Positions 32,602 to 41,347 of a DNA stretch of 64,000 nucleotides are shown here, piece after piece. The notes beneath the pieces were generated by a model. The model made no database searches. It worked only from the letters and a program-made list of their open reading frames with translations, and was not told where the DNA came from. The stretch lies in contig NZ_WAJT01000001.1 of NCBI RefSeq assembly GCF_009650605.1, forward strand, positions 186,001-250,000, read 5' to 3'. Source of the DNA: Labrenzia sp. CE80 (GTDB lineage Bacteria; Pseudomonadota; Alphaproteobacteria; Rhizobiales; Stappiaceae). Each line of letters opens with the position of its first letter. Within the stretch, counting starts at the first letter, position 1. Made by a program: the position numbers and the translations under genes.

Positions 32602-33553
32602 ATTCCTCCCTTGAATTTTTCGGCGCAGGCAGGCCGTCTACGTTGTAGCCAGCCTCTCATGAACTTTATCAAAAGCATGGGCAGTGTATTCGTGCACCTG
32701 AGGCTTCTCGGTTTTAATCTGGAAGAGCGCGTAAGTTTGAGCCTATCTTGCGGCTGCAAGACAACTTCACGTTATCCTCCGATGTTACCCGGGTTGTCGT
32801 CGCCAGGTTGACAGGCGTTCCTCGAAAAGCCTTTGAAACTCTACTTGGTTTGCTCCTCTCGAGTTGCTTCTGATCTTAAAAACTTAGACCGGACAGGAAT
32901 ATTGGAATAGGCGGAAAAATCGGGAATTTTTGATGCGTGTCATCACATTCTTTGATGGAAGGGCATGTTCAGATTATCCCGTCCATGCGCTTCGTGTGAC
33001 TTTGACCGGCATCGTCGCGTAGCTTGGAATCTGACTGTCCCTTCCAGCCCAGTTCGGTTGCCAAATCGGGCTGCCAAATTGTAGTCGCCGTCTTTAAACT
33101 GCCAAATCACGCCCAGAACTTGTTTGGACAGGGTCAGGTGCCGGCTTCCTAACTGTGTCCTTCACCGCGCAGGTGGCAAGACTCCCGTCAATGACCTTCC
33201 TCTGGTGAAACTTTGCATGCAAAGCGACCTCCGCTTCGTAGGTGAGTTCACTTTACGGCTCACTACACCTTGTCAAAAAACGAGTCATTTAACTCAGCAG
33301 AAGGCTCAAATAGCGGCTGCCAGTTGCCTAGGAATGCGCCAGATGACCTTAGATGGCGCAATTGATCAGCAGACCGCGACGAATAGACGGCCCTGCAACG
33401 GGTCGGGGCGTCCACAAAACGGCCACATATCGTGAATTTCCCCGAAGTTTCTCCCGCAGAGTGAATGTGGCATCCATTTTGCCACGCATAGTCTCGAGAG
33501 CTCGCGGCGCGCTTTGGTTCGCCCGGCCCTAGAGTGTTAAAAAGGATATGCAT
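32602..33553. other. long gene-free stretch before glutamine synthetase
   Basis: About 950 bp with no convincing gene. Around 33008-33056 (GTAGCTTGGAATCTGAC...CCCAGTTCGG) lies a short DUF2793 relic matching 31398-31440. The last ~150 bp should hold the glutamine synthetase promoter; I see no clear consensus. Confidence 0.5.
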
Positions 33554-35734
33554 ATGAGCGGAAACGCAGCACGATTGAACGCCATTCATTCCATCGCCAC
33601 CGCGCCTGGCTATGAGTCGACCATTGACTATGCAGGCAGCCCAACCAGCAGTGTTTGGGGCGAGAATGTATTTTCCCTCAATGAAATGGCGCAGCGTCTG
33701 CCCAAAGCCATCTTTAAATCACTGAAGAACACAATCACTTCAGGCGAGCCTTTGGATATCTCGACTGCCGATGCGGTTGCCGAAGCAATGAAGACCTGGG
33801 CCCTTTCCAAGGGTGCTACGCACTATGCGCATGTCTTTTATCCCCTGACTGGTCTGACTGCTGAAAAGCATGACTCATTCTTTGATCCGGACGGTGACGG
33901 CGGAACGATAGCCACTTTCTCCGGGACGGCCCTGATCCAGGGTGAGCCGGATGGTTCATCCTTCCCCAACGGTGGTATTCGCCAAACATTCGAAGCTCGC
34001 GGCTACACGATCTGGGATGTCACCAGCCCGGCCTACATCATCGAGAACCCGAACGGCACCACCTTGTGCATTCCAACAGCTTTCGTGTCGTGGACGGGTG
34101 AAGCGCTGGACAAAAAGACCCCGGTTCTGCGGTCCATGCAGGCGCTCAACGAACAGACCCAGCGTGTTTTGAAGTTCTTCGGGACCGACGGACCTTTCGT
34201 ATCGGCGACAGCAGGTGCCGAGCAGGAGTATTTCCTGGTCGACAACAACTTCTTCTACGCACGCCCTGATCTTTTGGCTTGCGGACGCACCCTGTTCGGC
34301 GCGCCCCCGCCCAAGGGGCAGGAGTTTGACGACCACTATTTCGGAGCCATCCCGGAACGCGTTCAATCCTTCATGTTTGAAGTCGAGCGCGAGTGCTTCA
34401 AACTGGGCATTCCGACCAAGACCCGCCACAACGAAGTCGCTCCAGGGCAGTTCGAGATTGCGCCGGTGTATGAATACGCCAACATTGCCACTGACCATCA
34501 GCAGATGATCATGACGATCTTGAAGAAAGTGGCGAACAAGTACGGCCTGGCCTGCCTGATGCACGAAAAGCCGTTCGCGGGCGTCAATGGTTCGGGCAAG
34601 CACGTCAACTTCTCGATGGGCTCCTCCAAGGCCGGCAACCTGTTTGATCCAGGCGACACACCTGCGGAAAATGCGCAGTTCCTCGTCTTCTGCACCGCCA
34701 TGATCAGCGCGGTTTACAAGCACGCCAAGCTGCTTCGTGCGGTGGTTGCATCGGCCTCCAACGATCACCGTTTGGGTGCCAATGAAGCACCGCCTGCCAT
34801 CTTGTCCATCTTCCTGGGCGACGAGCTGAATGACGTGTTTGAGGCAATTGTCAGCGGTGGCTCTGTTTCTGCCAAGAAAGCCACACTCAACCTGGGTGTG
34901 GACGTTATTCCAACCATTCCAAAGCACTCCGGCGACCGCAATCGGACAAGCCCGATGGCCTTCACCGGCAACCGTTTTGAGTTCCGGGCAGTCGGCTCCT
35001 ACCAGTCGATCGCTGGCCCAATGGTCGCTATGAACGCTATCATGACAGAGGCGCTCGGCGAGGCGGCCACCTATCTGGAAGGTGCGGACACCAGCTCACC
35101 TGAGAAACTCGGCACCGCTGTAGAGGGTTACATCAAGAAGGTTTGGGGGGAATGCTCAACTGTTGTGTTCAACGGTGACGGTTACTCTGACGAGTGGCAC
35201 GCAGAGGCAGAAAGCCGCGGCCTGCCAAACCTCAAAACGACCGCCGACGCACTGCCGGTTCTGCTCGAGCCCAAATACACTGAACTGTTCGGCAAATACG
35301 GCATCTTGTCGGAGCGCGAACTGCACTCACGCTATGAGGTGTATGCCGAGCAATACATCGCATCGGTCAACGTTGAATCCAATCTTGTCGTTGAGATCGC
35401 CAAAACGGTCGTGTTCCCTGCAGCCGTCCGTTATCAGGGGGAATTGGCCCTGAGCCTTGCCAACCTCAAGGCTGTGGGCATTGAGGCTGATTCCGAAACG
35501 CTCAAGAAAATCACGGCGCTTATCGCGGATTTGCAGTCTGGCATCGCTGACCTGGAAGCGTTGAAGGCAGCCGAACACAGTCAAGGTGATGTTGGTGTGC
35601 ATACCCTGTTCATCAAAGACAAGGTGTTGCCTCAGATGCTTTCTGTTCGCGCTACCGTTGACGAACTTGAAAGCATGGTTGCCGATGATCTCTGGCCGCT
35701 TCCGACGTTCCAGGAAATGCTCTACATCAAGTAA
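33554..35734 (+). CDS. glnN: glutamine synthetase type III
   Basis: A 726-residue GSIII, longer than GSI/GSII enzymes. It makes glutamine from glutamate, ammonia and ATP. Motifs: the N-terminal KGATHYAHVFYPLTGLTAEK block unique to GSIII, AGAEQEYFLVD (metal-binding Glu), HNEVAPGQFEIAP, and the ATP loop NGSGKHVNFSMG. The second ATG (33554) is chosen because AAGGA is seven bases upstream; the first (33548) is too close. It ends in a strong terminator and is monocistronic. A GSIII often serves as an ammonium-limitation enzyme beside GSI. Confidence 0.95.
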   Translation: MSGNAARLNAIHSIATAPGYESTIDYAGSPTSSVWGENVFSLNEMAQRLPKAIFKSLKNTITSGEPLDISTADAVAEAMKTWALSKGATHYAHVFYPLTGLTAEKHDSFFDPDGDGGTIATFSGTALIQGEPDGSSFPNGGIRQTFEARGYTIWDVTSPAYIIENPNGTTLCIPTAFVSWTGEALDKKTPVLRSMQALNEQTQRVLKFFGTDGPFVSATAGAEQEYFLVDNNFFYARPDLLACGRTLFGAPPPKGQEFDDHYFGAIPERVQSFMFEVERECFKLGIPTKTRHNEVAPGQFEIAPVYEYANIATDHQQMIMTILKKVANKYGLACLMHEKPFAGVNGSGKHVNFSMGSSKAGNLFDPGDTPAENAQFLVFCTAMISAVYKHAKLLRAVVASASNDHRLGANEAPPAILSIFLGDELNDVFEAIVSGGSVSAKKATLNLGVDVIPTIPKHSGDRNRTSPMAFTGNRFEFRAVGSYQSIAGPMVAMNAIMTEALGEAATYLEGADTSSPEKLGTAVEGYIKKVWGECSTVVFNGDGYSDEWHAEAESRGLPNLKTTADALPVLLEPKYTELFGKYGILSERELHSRYEVYAEQYIASVNVESNLVVEIAKTVVFPAAVRYQGELALSLANLKAVGIEADSETLKKITALIADLQSGIADLEALKAAEHSQGDVGVHTLFIKDKVLPQMLSVRATVDELESMVADDLWPLPTFQEMLYIK

Positions 35735-35767
35735 GCGGTACTTGCTTGGCGATTGATCAAAGTATGG

Positions 35768-35808
35768 CCCTGGCACCCTGCGGATTGGGTGCTAGGGTTC
35801 ATTTTTTC
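35768..35808 (+). terminator. intrinsic terminator after glutamine synthetase
   Basis: CCCTGGCACCC (35768-35778) pairs with GGGTGCTAGGG (35787-35797) with one mismatch, loop of eight bases, then TTCATTTTTTC. Confidence 0.8.
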
Positions 35809-36085
35809 AGCTAATTTTGCGGGAACGGAAGTGTCCTGCAGCCATAAAAGCTACGCTTCGTTGCTCGTAAGAGCGTGCGTCCAGTTTGGGGTCGTTTCGG
35901 ACATTTTCTGTGTTCTGCACGCATGCCTCTTTTGGATGGAAACAGACCAGGTCATTCCAGAAGCATTAAGGACATGAAGGCGTTCAGTGCGGCCTTCACG
36001 GACCTGTCTGTAAAATTCCCGCCATTGGTTTGGCCTTCAGTTGCCACAGACAGTTGTCACCGTCTGTGGCTGCTGGTGTGGGCTG
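35809..36085. other. intergenic spacer with DUF2793-like trace
   Basis: No gene seen. Around 35990-36035 (GCGGCCTTCACGG...AAATTCCCGCCATTGG) resembles 30934-30978 inside the DUF2793 gene at about 70%, perhaps a very old relic; the match is short and may be chance. Confidence 0.35.
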
Positions 36086-36940
36086 TCAGATTGCTGTCCG
36101 GCGACTTTCAGACAGATAGGCTTCGCGCAGTGTGCTGGACACGGCGCCGGGCACTCCATCGCCGATCGCAAGGCCATCGACATCGACCACGGGATTGACG
36201 AAGCCAGACGCTGAGGTCGAGAAAGCTTCCTTCGCGCTTTTGAGTTCCTCGATCGTAAAGGCCCGTTCAACCACCTTCATCTGGTGCAGCTTCGCGACCT
36301 TCAGGACGGCGCTTCGGGTGATACCATGCAAAATGTCGTTGGACAGCTCGCGGGTGATGATTTCGTTGTTCTCGGTGACGATATAGGCGTTGTTTGACGA
36401 GCCTTCGGTGATCTTCCCATCACGGCAAAGCCATACATCATCGGCGCCGGCCTTCTTAGCACGGGTTTTCATCAGGGATGAATAGAGCAGTTGCACCGTC
36501 TTGATGTCAGATCGGCCCCATCTGAGGTCATCGGCCAGGATGATCTTTTGTCCACGCTGTGCGAGCGTGCTAGTGATGAGGGACTTGGCCTGGGTGAACA
36601 AGACAATGCTCGGCTCGCCGGTCATTTCGGAAAAGTCAAAGTCTCGGTCCGCAGCGCCGCGAGTGAGCTGCAGATACACCAGACCTTCCTCGAGATTGTT
36701 CTTCTCGACCAGGGCCTTGTGGATTGCCAAAAGATCTTCGTCGGCATAGGGAAGAGTCATGTCCAGCTCGTGCATCGATCGCTTGAGGCGTTCCATATGT
36801 GCTTCGAAGTCTAGTAATTTCCCGCCCAGCACGGCGGTGACTTCATAGACGGCGTCGGCAAACAGAAATCCGCGATCGAAGATCGAAATTTGGGCCTGGT
36901 TTTCGGGTAAATATACGCCGTTCACATAGACAGTGCGCAT
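36086..36940 (-). CDS. dat: D-amino-acid aminotransferase (class IV)
   Basis: A 284-residue PLP enzyme of the class IV (BCAT/D-AAT) fold. Diagnostic parts: ISIFDRGFLFADAVYEVTAV, the PLP lysine in WGRSDIKTVQLLYSSLMKT, and ITEGSSNNAYIV with GITRSAVLKVA for cofactor binding. It would transaminate D-amino acids such as D-alanine with 2-oxoglutarate. ATG 36940 has AGGA seven bases upstream. The gene directly follows the ABC transporter ATPase (20 bp), making it the last gene of the amino-acid uptake operon. Branched-chain or 4-amino-4-deoxychorismate specificity cannot be excluded. Confidence 0.8.
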   Translation of the reverse strand: MRTVYVNGVYLPENQAQISIFDRGFLFADAVYEVTAVLGGKLLDFEAHMERLKRSMHELDMTLPYADEDLLAIHKALVEKNNLEEGLVYLQLTRGAADRDFDFSEMTGEPSIVLFTQAKSLITSTLAQRGQKIILADDLRWGRSDIKTVQLLYSSLMKTRAKKAGADDVWLCRDGKITEGSSNNAYIVTENNEIITRELSNDILHGITRSAVLKVAKLHQMKVVERAFTIEELKSAKEAFSTSASGFVNPVVDVDGLAIGDGVPGAVSSTLREAYLSESRRTAI

Positions 36941-36959
36941 GAGTATTTCCTGAGGTCGA

Positions 36960-37715
36960 TTAGAGAATTTGGCCAAGGAATTCCTTGGTCCGTGGGTCAG
37001 AGGCATTTTCGAAGAACGTCTCGGGCGGTCCGTGTTCGACAATCACGCCCCGGTCCGTGAAATAGATGTGGTCTGCGACTTCACGGGCAAATCCCATCTC
37101 GTGGGTGACAAGGATGCAGGTCATTCCATCTGCGGCGAGTTCCTTGATGGTCAACAACACTTCCTTGACCGTTTCCGGGTCCAGGGCTGCGGTGACCTCG
37201 TCGAAGAGCATGACGTCCGGGTCCATGGCCAGGGAGCGGGCGATCGCCACACGTTGCTGCTGGCCTCCCGAGAGCTCGCCGGGGTAGGAATCTTCTTTCC
37301 CTTCCAGCCGAACCTTCTTGATCAGGGCGCGGGCGCGGACCTCGACTTCGTCCTTGGGCTGTTTCAGCACCTTGATCGGCGCCATCATTACGTTTTCCAG
37401 CGCGGTCTTGTGTGGAAACAGATTGTACTGCTGGAACACCATCCCGACCTTTTTGCGCAGCTCCAGCTTGTCGAGCTTGGTGTCATGCACCTCCTGGCCC
37501 TCGATGGTGATCGAGCCGGCCTGAATGTCGTTCAGGGCATTGATACAGCGGATCAGGGTCGATTTGCCTGACCCGGAGGGGCCGATGATGCAGATCACCT
37601 CGCCCTTCATGATGTCCATGGAAACGCCCTTGAGCACCTCCAGGGTTCCAAAGGCCTTGTGAACGTCCTTGATTGACACGATGGGTTGTTGGTCTGTCCA
37701 GTCTTGATCTGACAT
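36960..37715 (-). CDS. polar amino-acid ABC transporter ATPase
   Basis: A 251-residue ATPase of the GlnQ/GltL type. Walker A GPSGSGKST, signature LSGGQQQRV, Walker B VMLFDEVTAALDP and the switch His in CILVTHEMGF are all present. ATG 37715 is taken as start; the open frame runs further upstream into the permease gene in another phase. It energises the two permeases encoded just upstream. Adjacent genes and spacing place it in a five-gene operon ending in the D-amino-acid aminotransferase. Confidence 0.95.
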   Translation of the reverse strand: MSDQDWTDQQPIVSIKDVHKAFGTLEVLKGVSMDIMKGEVICIIGPSGSGKSTLIRCINALNDIQAGSITIEGQEVHDTKLDKLELRKKVGMVFQQYNLFPHKTALENVMMAPIKVLKQPKDEVEVRARALIKKVRLEGKEDSYPGELSGGQQQRVAIARSLAMDPDVMLFDEVTAALDPETVKEVLLTIKELAADGMTCILVTHEMGFAREVADHIYFTDRGVIVEHGPPETFFENASDPRTKEFLGQIL

Positions 37716-37720
37716 GCGTA

Positions 37721-38590
37721 TTACCCCTTTACGGCGTATTTCTTTTCCAACCGCAGCGTCAGCCGGGCAATCGGATAGCAATAGGCGAAGAAGATGATCA
37801 GCGCGAAGCCGAAGAACGGCATCAGTAGCGACGGGTTGTTGCCCTCGGCCTCCATCGCCTGGCGCGACAGGGTGACAAGTTCCGTGACGCCCAGAAGCGA
37901 GACGAGGGGCGTTGCCATGGTCATGATGGCGTACCAGTTCATCCAGGGCGGGATCATCCGTTTGAAACACTGGGGCAGAATGATCTGCCACATGATCTGA
38001 CGTTTGCTGAAGGCCAGGCTTTCGGCAGCTTCCCACTGTGCGGAGGGTACAGACTGGATCGCTCCGCGCACGATTTCAGCCAAGTTGGCCATGACCGGCA
38101 GGCTAAGGCCAAACACCGCTTTCATCCAGTCCGGCACGGCGATGTAAGTGCCAGCAACGCGGATTTCAAAGGGAAGCGTAAGCATCACGATGAACAGCAG
38201 CACCAGCCAGGGTGAATTGCGGAAGAGCTGGACAACGAGCCAGGAAAATCCACGGATGCCCGAGTTGTCGGACACGCGGCCGAGTCCGAGGAACAGGCCG
38301 GCGATGGTCCCGAAGAGCATCGTGAAGAAGCTGATGACCACGTTCATCAGGAAGCCCTGCGTGATCAGCAAAGGCAGCCACTTGGCCATGATATCCATGA
38401 TCTTTTGCGCCGAATAGACGGTCTGCGCCTCAACGACCGTTGGCCAGATCAGAAACGCAGCTGCCATCAGCGGCAGGACCCAGACGGGCATGCGGCCAAG
38501 CCAGCGGGAAAAGCCAAGTGCGTCAGGACCTTGATACCTGGGTTCCAGGATCACGGGCAGGTCGGTGGATGTGTTGAAAGACCTGGTCAT
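37721..38590 (-). CDS. amino-acid ABC transporter permease 2
   Basis: A 289-residue inner-membrane permease of the HisMQ family with about five helices and the EAA-type loop (AAESLAFSKRQIMWQIILPQ). It begins with a 35-residue cytoplasmic stretch. Its ATG overlaps the stop of permease 1 by four bases. Together with permease 1 it should form the channel heterodimer of the transporter. Confidence 0.9.
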   Translation of the reverse strand: MTRSFNTSTDLPVILEPRYQGPDALGFSRWLGRMPVWVLPLMAAAFLIWPTVVEAQTVYSAQKIMDIMAKWLPLLITQGFLMNVVISFFTMLFGTIAGLFLGLGRVSDNSGIRGFSWLVVQLFRNSPWLVLLFIVMLTLPFEIRVAGTYIAVPDWMKAVFGLSLPVMANLAEIVRGAIQSVPSAQWEAAESLAFSKRQIMWQIILPQCFKRMIPPWMNWYAIMTMATPLVSLLGVTELVTLSRQAMEAEGNNPSLLMPFFGFALIIFFAYCYPIARLTLRLEKKYAVKG

Positions 38591-39354
38591 CGGCGCGCCT
38601 TCCCAAAGCCGGGGACAAGCAGTTTTGCTTCCCAGCGGTTCATGCCAAAGGCCAGTACGCCGACCAGCGCGATATAGGTGAAGAACAGCACGGTCATAGC
38701 CGCGTTCTGTGCCGATGCATAGTCGTTCCAGATCGACACCATCTCGTAGAGCAGCTCGGGTACGGCGATCGCAATCGCTTGCGTTGTCGTCTTGACCAGG
38801 TTGATCAGATTGTTGTTGAGCGCCGGCAGGCTCACACGCAGAGCCAGAGGAAAGGTTATGTTCGTGTAGGTTTGCGCGCGCGTGAAGCCGAGAGACTCTG
38901 CGGCTTCCAACGTCGACTTCGGAACGGCTTCAATGCCCGAGCGGAAAATCTCCACATTGAACGCGCCTGCGAAGAACGACAGTGAGATGATGGCCCAGCC
39001 GACATTCGATATGATCGGTTGCTCGGTCCAGCCGTCTGGTCCGGTCACGGTTGGTGTGAATTGGCCAAGCGCGAAGTAGAAGAACAGGAGCTGGATCAGC
39101 GGTGGGGTGTTGCGAAAGAACTGAATGTAGCCCTGGACGATCCAGCGGATCGTGCGCGATGGAGACCCTTGCGCCCAGGCGCCGACGACGCCGATGATGA
39201 CGCTCAGGATAACGCAGGCGACTGATAGTTGCAGGGTCACAAAGAACCCGCTGACCACACGGTCCCATTGGGCCGCTTCGTGGAAAAAGATGAAATTCCA
39301 CTTCGGATAGGTGTCCGCAAGGGTGCGGAAAAAGTCTTGGATGGTCTCGATCAT
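38587..39354 (-). CDS. amino-acid ABC transporter permease 1
   Basis: A 255-residue HisMQ-type permease. The EAA loop is clear (LEAAESLGFTRAQTYTNITF). ATG 39354 has TGAGG at good spacing; extending to 39408 adds a non-family N-terminus. A GC hairpin (39383-39403) separates it from the binding-protein gene and probably raises the binding-protein mRNA level relative to the membrane genes. Confidence 0.9.
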   Translation of the reverse strand: MIETIQDFFRTLADTYPKWNFIFFHEAAQWDRVVSGFFVTLQLSVACVILSVIIGVVGAWAQGSPSRTIRWIVQGYIQFFRNTPPLIQLLFFYFALGQFTPTVTGPDGWTEQPIISNVGWAIISLSFFAGAFNVEIFRSGIEAVPKSTLEAAESLGFTRAQTYTNITFPLALRVSLPALNNNLINLVKTTTQAIAIAVPELLYEMVSIWNDYASAQNAAMTVLFFTYIALVGVLAFGMNRWEAKLLVPGFGKARR

Positions 39355-39382
39355 GGGGGACCTCAGCAGGCGAGACGGGAAG

Positions 39383-39403
39383 GGCGCCGTCGATGACGGC
39401 GCC
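39383..39403 (-). promoter_or_regulatory. intercistronic stem-loop
   Basis: GGCGCCGTC (39383-39391) and GACGGCGCC (39395-39403) form a perfect 9-bp stem with a 3-base loop, no T-run. Between the binding-protein and permease genes such a stem usually protects the upstream message from 3' decay, giving more binding protein. Confidence 0.6.
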
Positions 39404-39420
39404 CCCACTCACAGCGAGGC

Positions 39421-40254
39421 TTACTCAGCCAGCCAGTCTTTGAAACGAGCCTGCTGGGCTTCGAGGAATGCGCTCTTCTGGATGCCCCATTTTTCTTCCA
39501 GCTCAAGCAGTTTGCCAGACTGCAGCCAGTCGTACTGCATGCCGGACATGAAACGGCCGAAGACACAGCTCTGCTCGCCGAGCGGCACAGCCAGTCCCCA
39601 AGGGTTGTCGTCTTCGGTCTGCAGCGGCATTTCGTAGTCGTCGTATTCGCCTGAAGCGAGGTCGGCGGCGATCGAGCTGTCGTCGTAAACCCAGGCTACG
39701 CATTTCTTGTCGCGCAGTGCCTGTTTGGCTTCGGCATTACCGGTGAAGGCAATGATCTTCGCGCCGTAACGCTCTTCAACGATCTTGTTGTAGAAGGCGC
39801 CTTGTTTGCCGCAGACCGGCTTGTCTGTCAGATCGGTCCATTCGGTGATGCCGAGTGCCTTTGGCGCCATGATGTTGGTGCCGGAGGTGTAGTAGTTCGG
39901 CTGAACAATGCCCACGATCGCGCGGCGGTCGGTGCGGTCGGACATGGTGGCGATCATCAGATCGATCTTGCCCTGTTCCAGAAACTGCATCCGGTTGGAG
40001 GACTGGACGCCAACCAGTTCCAGCTCGACACCCAAGGTCTCGGCCACTTCGGCAGCCATGTCGGCTTCCATGCCGACGAGCGCGCCGCTGCTGTCCAGAA
40101 AGCCCCAAGGCTTGGTATCGGCTTTTACGCCGACAACGATCTTGCCGCGCTCGTTGATCTTGTTCCATGTGTCGTTGGTGCAGGCTGCAAAAGCGGTGCC
40201 GGATGTGGTCGCAACGACGGCTGCAGCCGTCAGCAATGCTGTAAGTGTCTTCAT
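39421..40254 (-). CDS. polar amino-acid ABC transporter substrate-binding protein
   Basis: A 277-residue periplasmic binding protein. Signal peptide MKTLTALLTAAAVVATTSGT with cleavage at AFA-A. The type II fold follows with the family signature VVGVKADTKPWGFLDSSGAL, DRTDRRAIVGI and KPVCGKQGAFYNK. ATG 40254 has AGGAG six bases upstream. It is the first gene of the operon, divergent from a LysR gene. The ligand is a polar amino acid; the operon-end D-aminotransferase hints at a D-form. Confidence 0.9.
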   Translation of the reverse strand: MKTLTALLTAAAVVATTSGTAFAACTNDTWNKINERGKIVVGVKADTKPWGFLDSSGALVGMEADMAAEVAETLGVELELVGVQSSNRMQFLEQGKIDLMIATMSDRTDRRAIVGIVQPNYYTSGTNIMAPKALGITEWTDLTDKPVCGKQGAFYNKIVEERYGAKIIAFTGNAEAKQALRDKKCVAWVYDDSSIAADLASGEYDDYEMPLQTEDDNPWGLAVPLGEQSCVFGRFMSGMQYDWLQSGKLLELEEKWGIQKSAFLEAQQARFKDWLAE

Positions 40255-40366
40255 GGTGTTCTCCTGTTGGAAGGCAAATTTTTTGCTCTTATGGAAAAAT
40301 ACTGGCAGGAATTCACCGCGTGATCTAATGCTGTTTTTTGATGGGTTATGCAATAAAGGCATAAAG

Positions 40367-41287
40367 TTGGAAATCACTTGGCTCGAAGACCTTATCGAAC
40401 TTGATGCAGCGCGGAATTTTTCTGTTGCTGCAGCTGCACGCAACATCACGCAGCCTGCGTTTAGCCGCCGCATCAGGGCGCTGGAAAATTGGGTCGGGAC
40501 CCAATTGATTGATCGCAGCGCATACCCGGTCAAACTCACGCAAGCTGGCGAGATCGTGCTGGAAAATGCGCGCACGCTCTCAAGGGAGATCTACCGGTTA
40601 CGCGACGAGTGCCTCGACCTGTCGAGCCCCGGCGCCGACACATTGAGCGTCAGTGCAATGCACTCCATTGTGCTTAGCATTTACCCGGAATATGCGCTCA
40701 ATCTGCAACGTCTCATCGGTCCCTTTGCCACGCGGATGACGGCGACCGACTATTACGATTGTCTGGAGAGCCTTTCGCTTGGGCGGTGCGAACTGGCTAT
40801 TTGCTATGCCCATATTCTGGGGCCGAAAATACAGAGTTCTGGTCAATTCCAGACGCAAGTGCTGATGAAGGACTCTCTTGTCCTGGTCACAACACCAGAT
40901 CTCGCAGAAGGTATGGAGGCGGCACTTGCAGCACCGTCTGGCGGCTTAGCATTGCCCCTGGTGTCTTATTCATCGGGCTGTTTTCTTGGCAAGATGCAGG
41001 AGGTCCTGACGAAGCACTACAATGCGCGTGGTCTTGGCTTTCATACGGTTTTCGAGAATTCGATGTCCGAAGCCGTCAAGCGCATGATCTTGGTCGGCGC
41101 GGGTATCGGCTGGCTGCCGGAAAGCGTCATCAAGGATGAGCTGAAGCACGGTGCGCTTTCGGTTCTGACGGAGAGTGCCGCTGAGCTGGAGCTTGATGTG
41201 GTCCTCATGCGAAAACACGCTACGGGATCGCCGCTCATGGAGCGCGTTTGGGATCTCGCAGTCGCGGGCGCTGTATCGCAGGAATAA
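40367..41287 (+). CDS. LysR-family regulator of the amino-acid operon
   Basis: A 306-residue LysR regulator beginning MEITWLEDLIELDAARNFSV at TTG 40367, which has AAAGG at good spacing and gives the usual LysR N-terminus; an upstream ATG (40328) lacks a ribosome site. HTH: NITQPAFSRRIRALENW. Effector domain from ~90. It is divergent from the binding-protein gene with 112 bp between starts, so it most likely controls that operon and itself. Confidence 0.9.
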   Translation: MEITWLEDLIELDAARNFSVAAAARNITQPAFSRRIRALENWVGTQLIDRSAYPVKLTQAGEIVLENARTLSREIYRLRDECLDLSSPGADTLSVSAMHSIVLSIYPEYALNLQRLIGPFATRMTATDYYDCLESLSLGRCELAICYAHILGPKIQSSGQFQTQVLMKDSLVLVTTPDLAEGMEAALAAPSGGLALPLVSYSSGCFLGKMQEVLTKHYNARGLGFHTVFENSMSEAVKRMILVGAGIGWLPESVIKDELKHGALSVLTESAAELELDVVLMRKHATGSPLMERVWDLAVAGAVSQE

Positions 41288-41347
41288 ACATCCGCTTTTT
41301 TGAGTGGCTCAAGTCATCAAGGAAAGGCACCAAGCTGCGGCTGAGTG

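Noticed and set aside
33956..34927. 323-codon minus-strand open frame
   Set aside because: Antisense to glutamine synthetase III, which has all its motifs in the plus frame.
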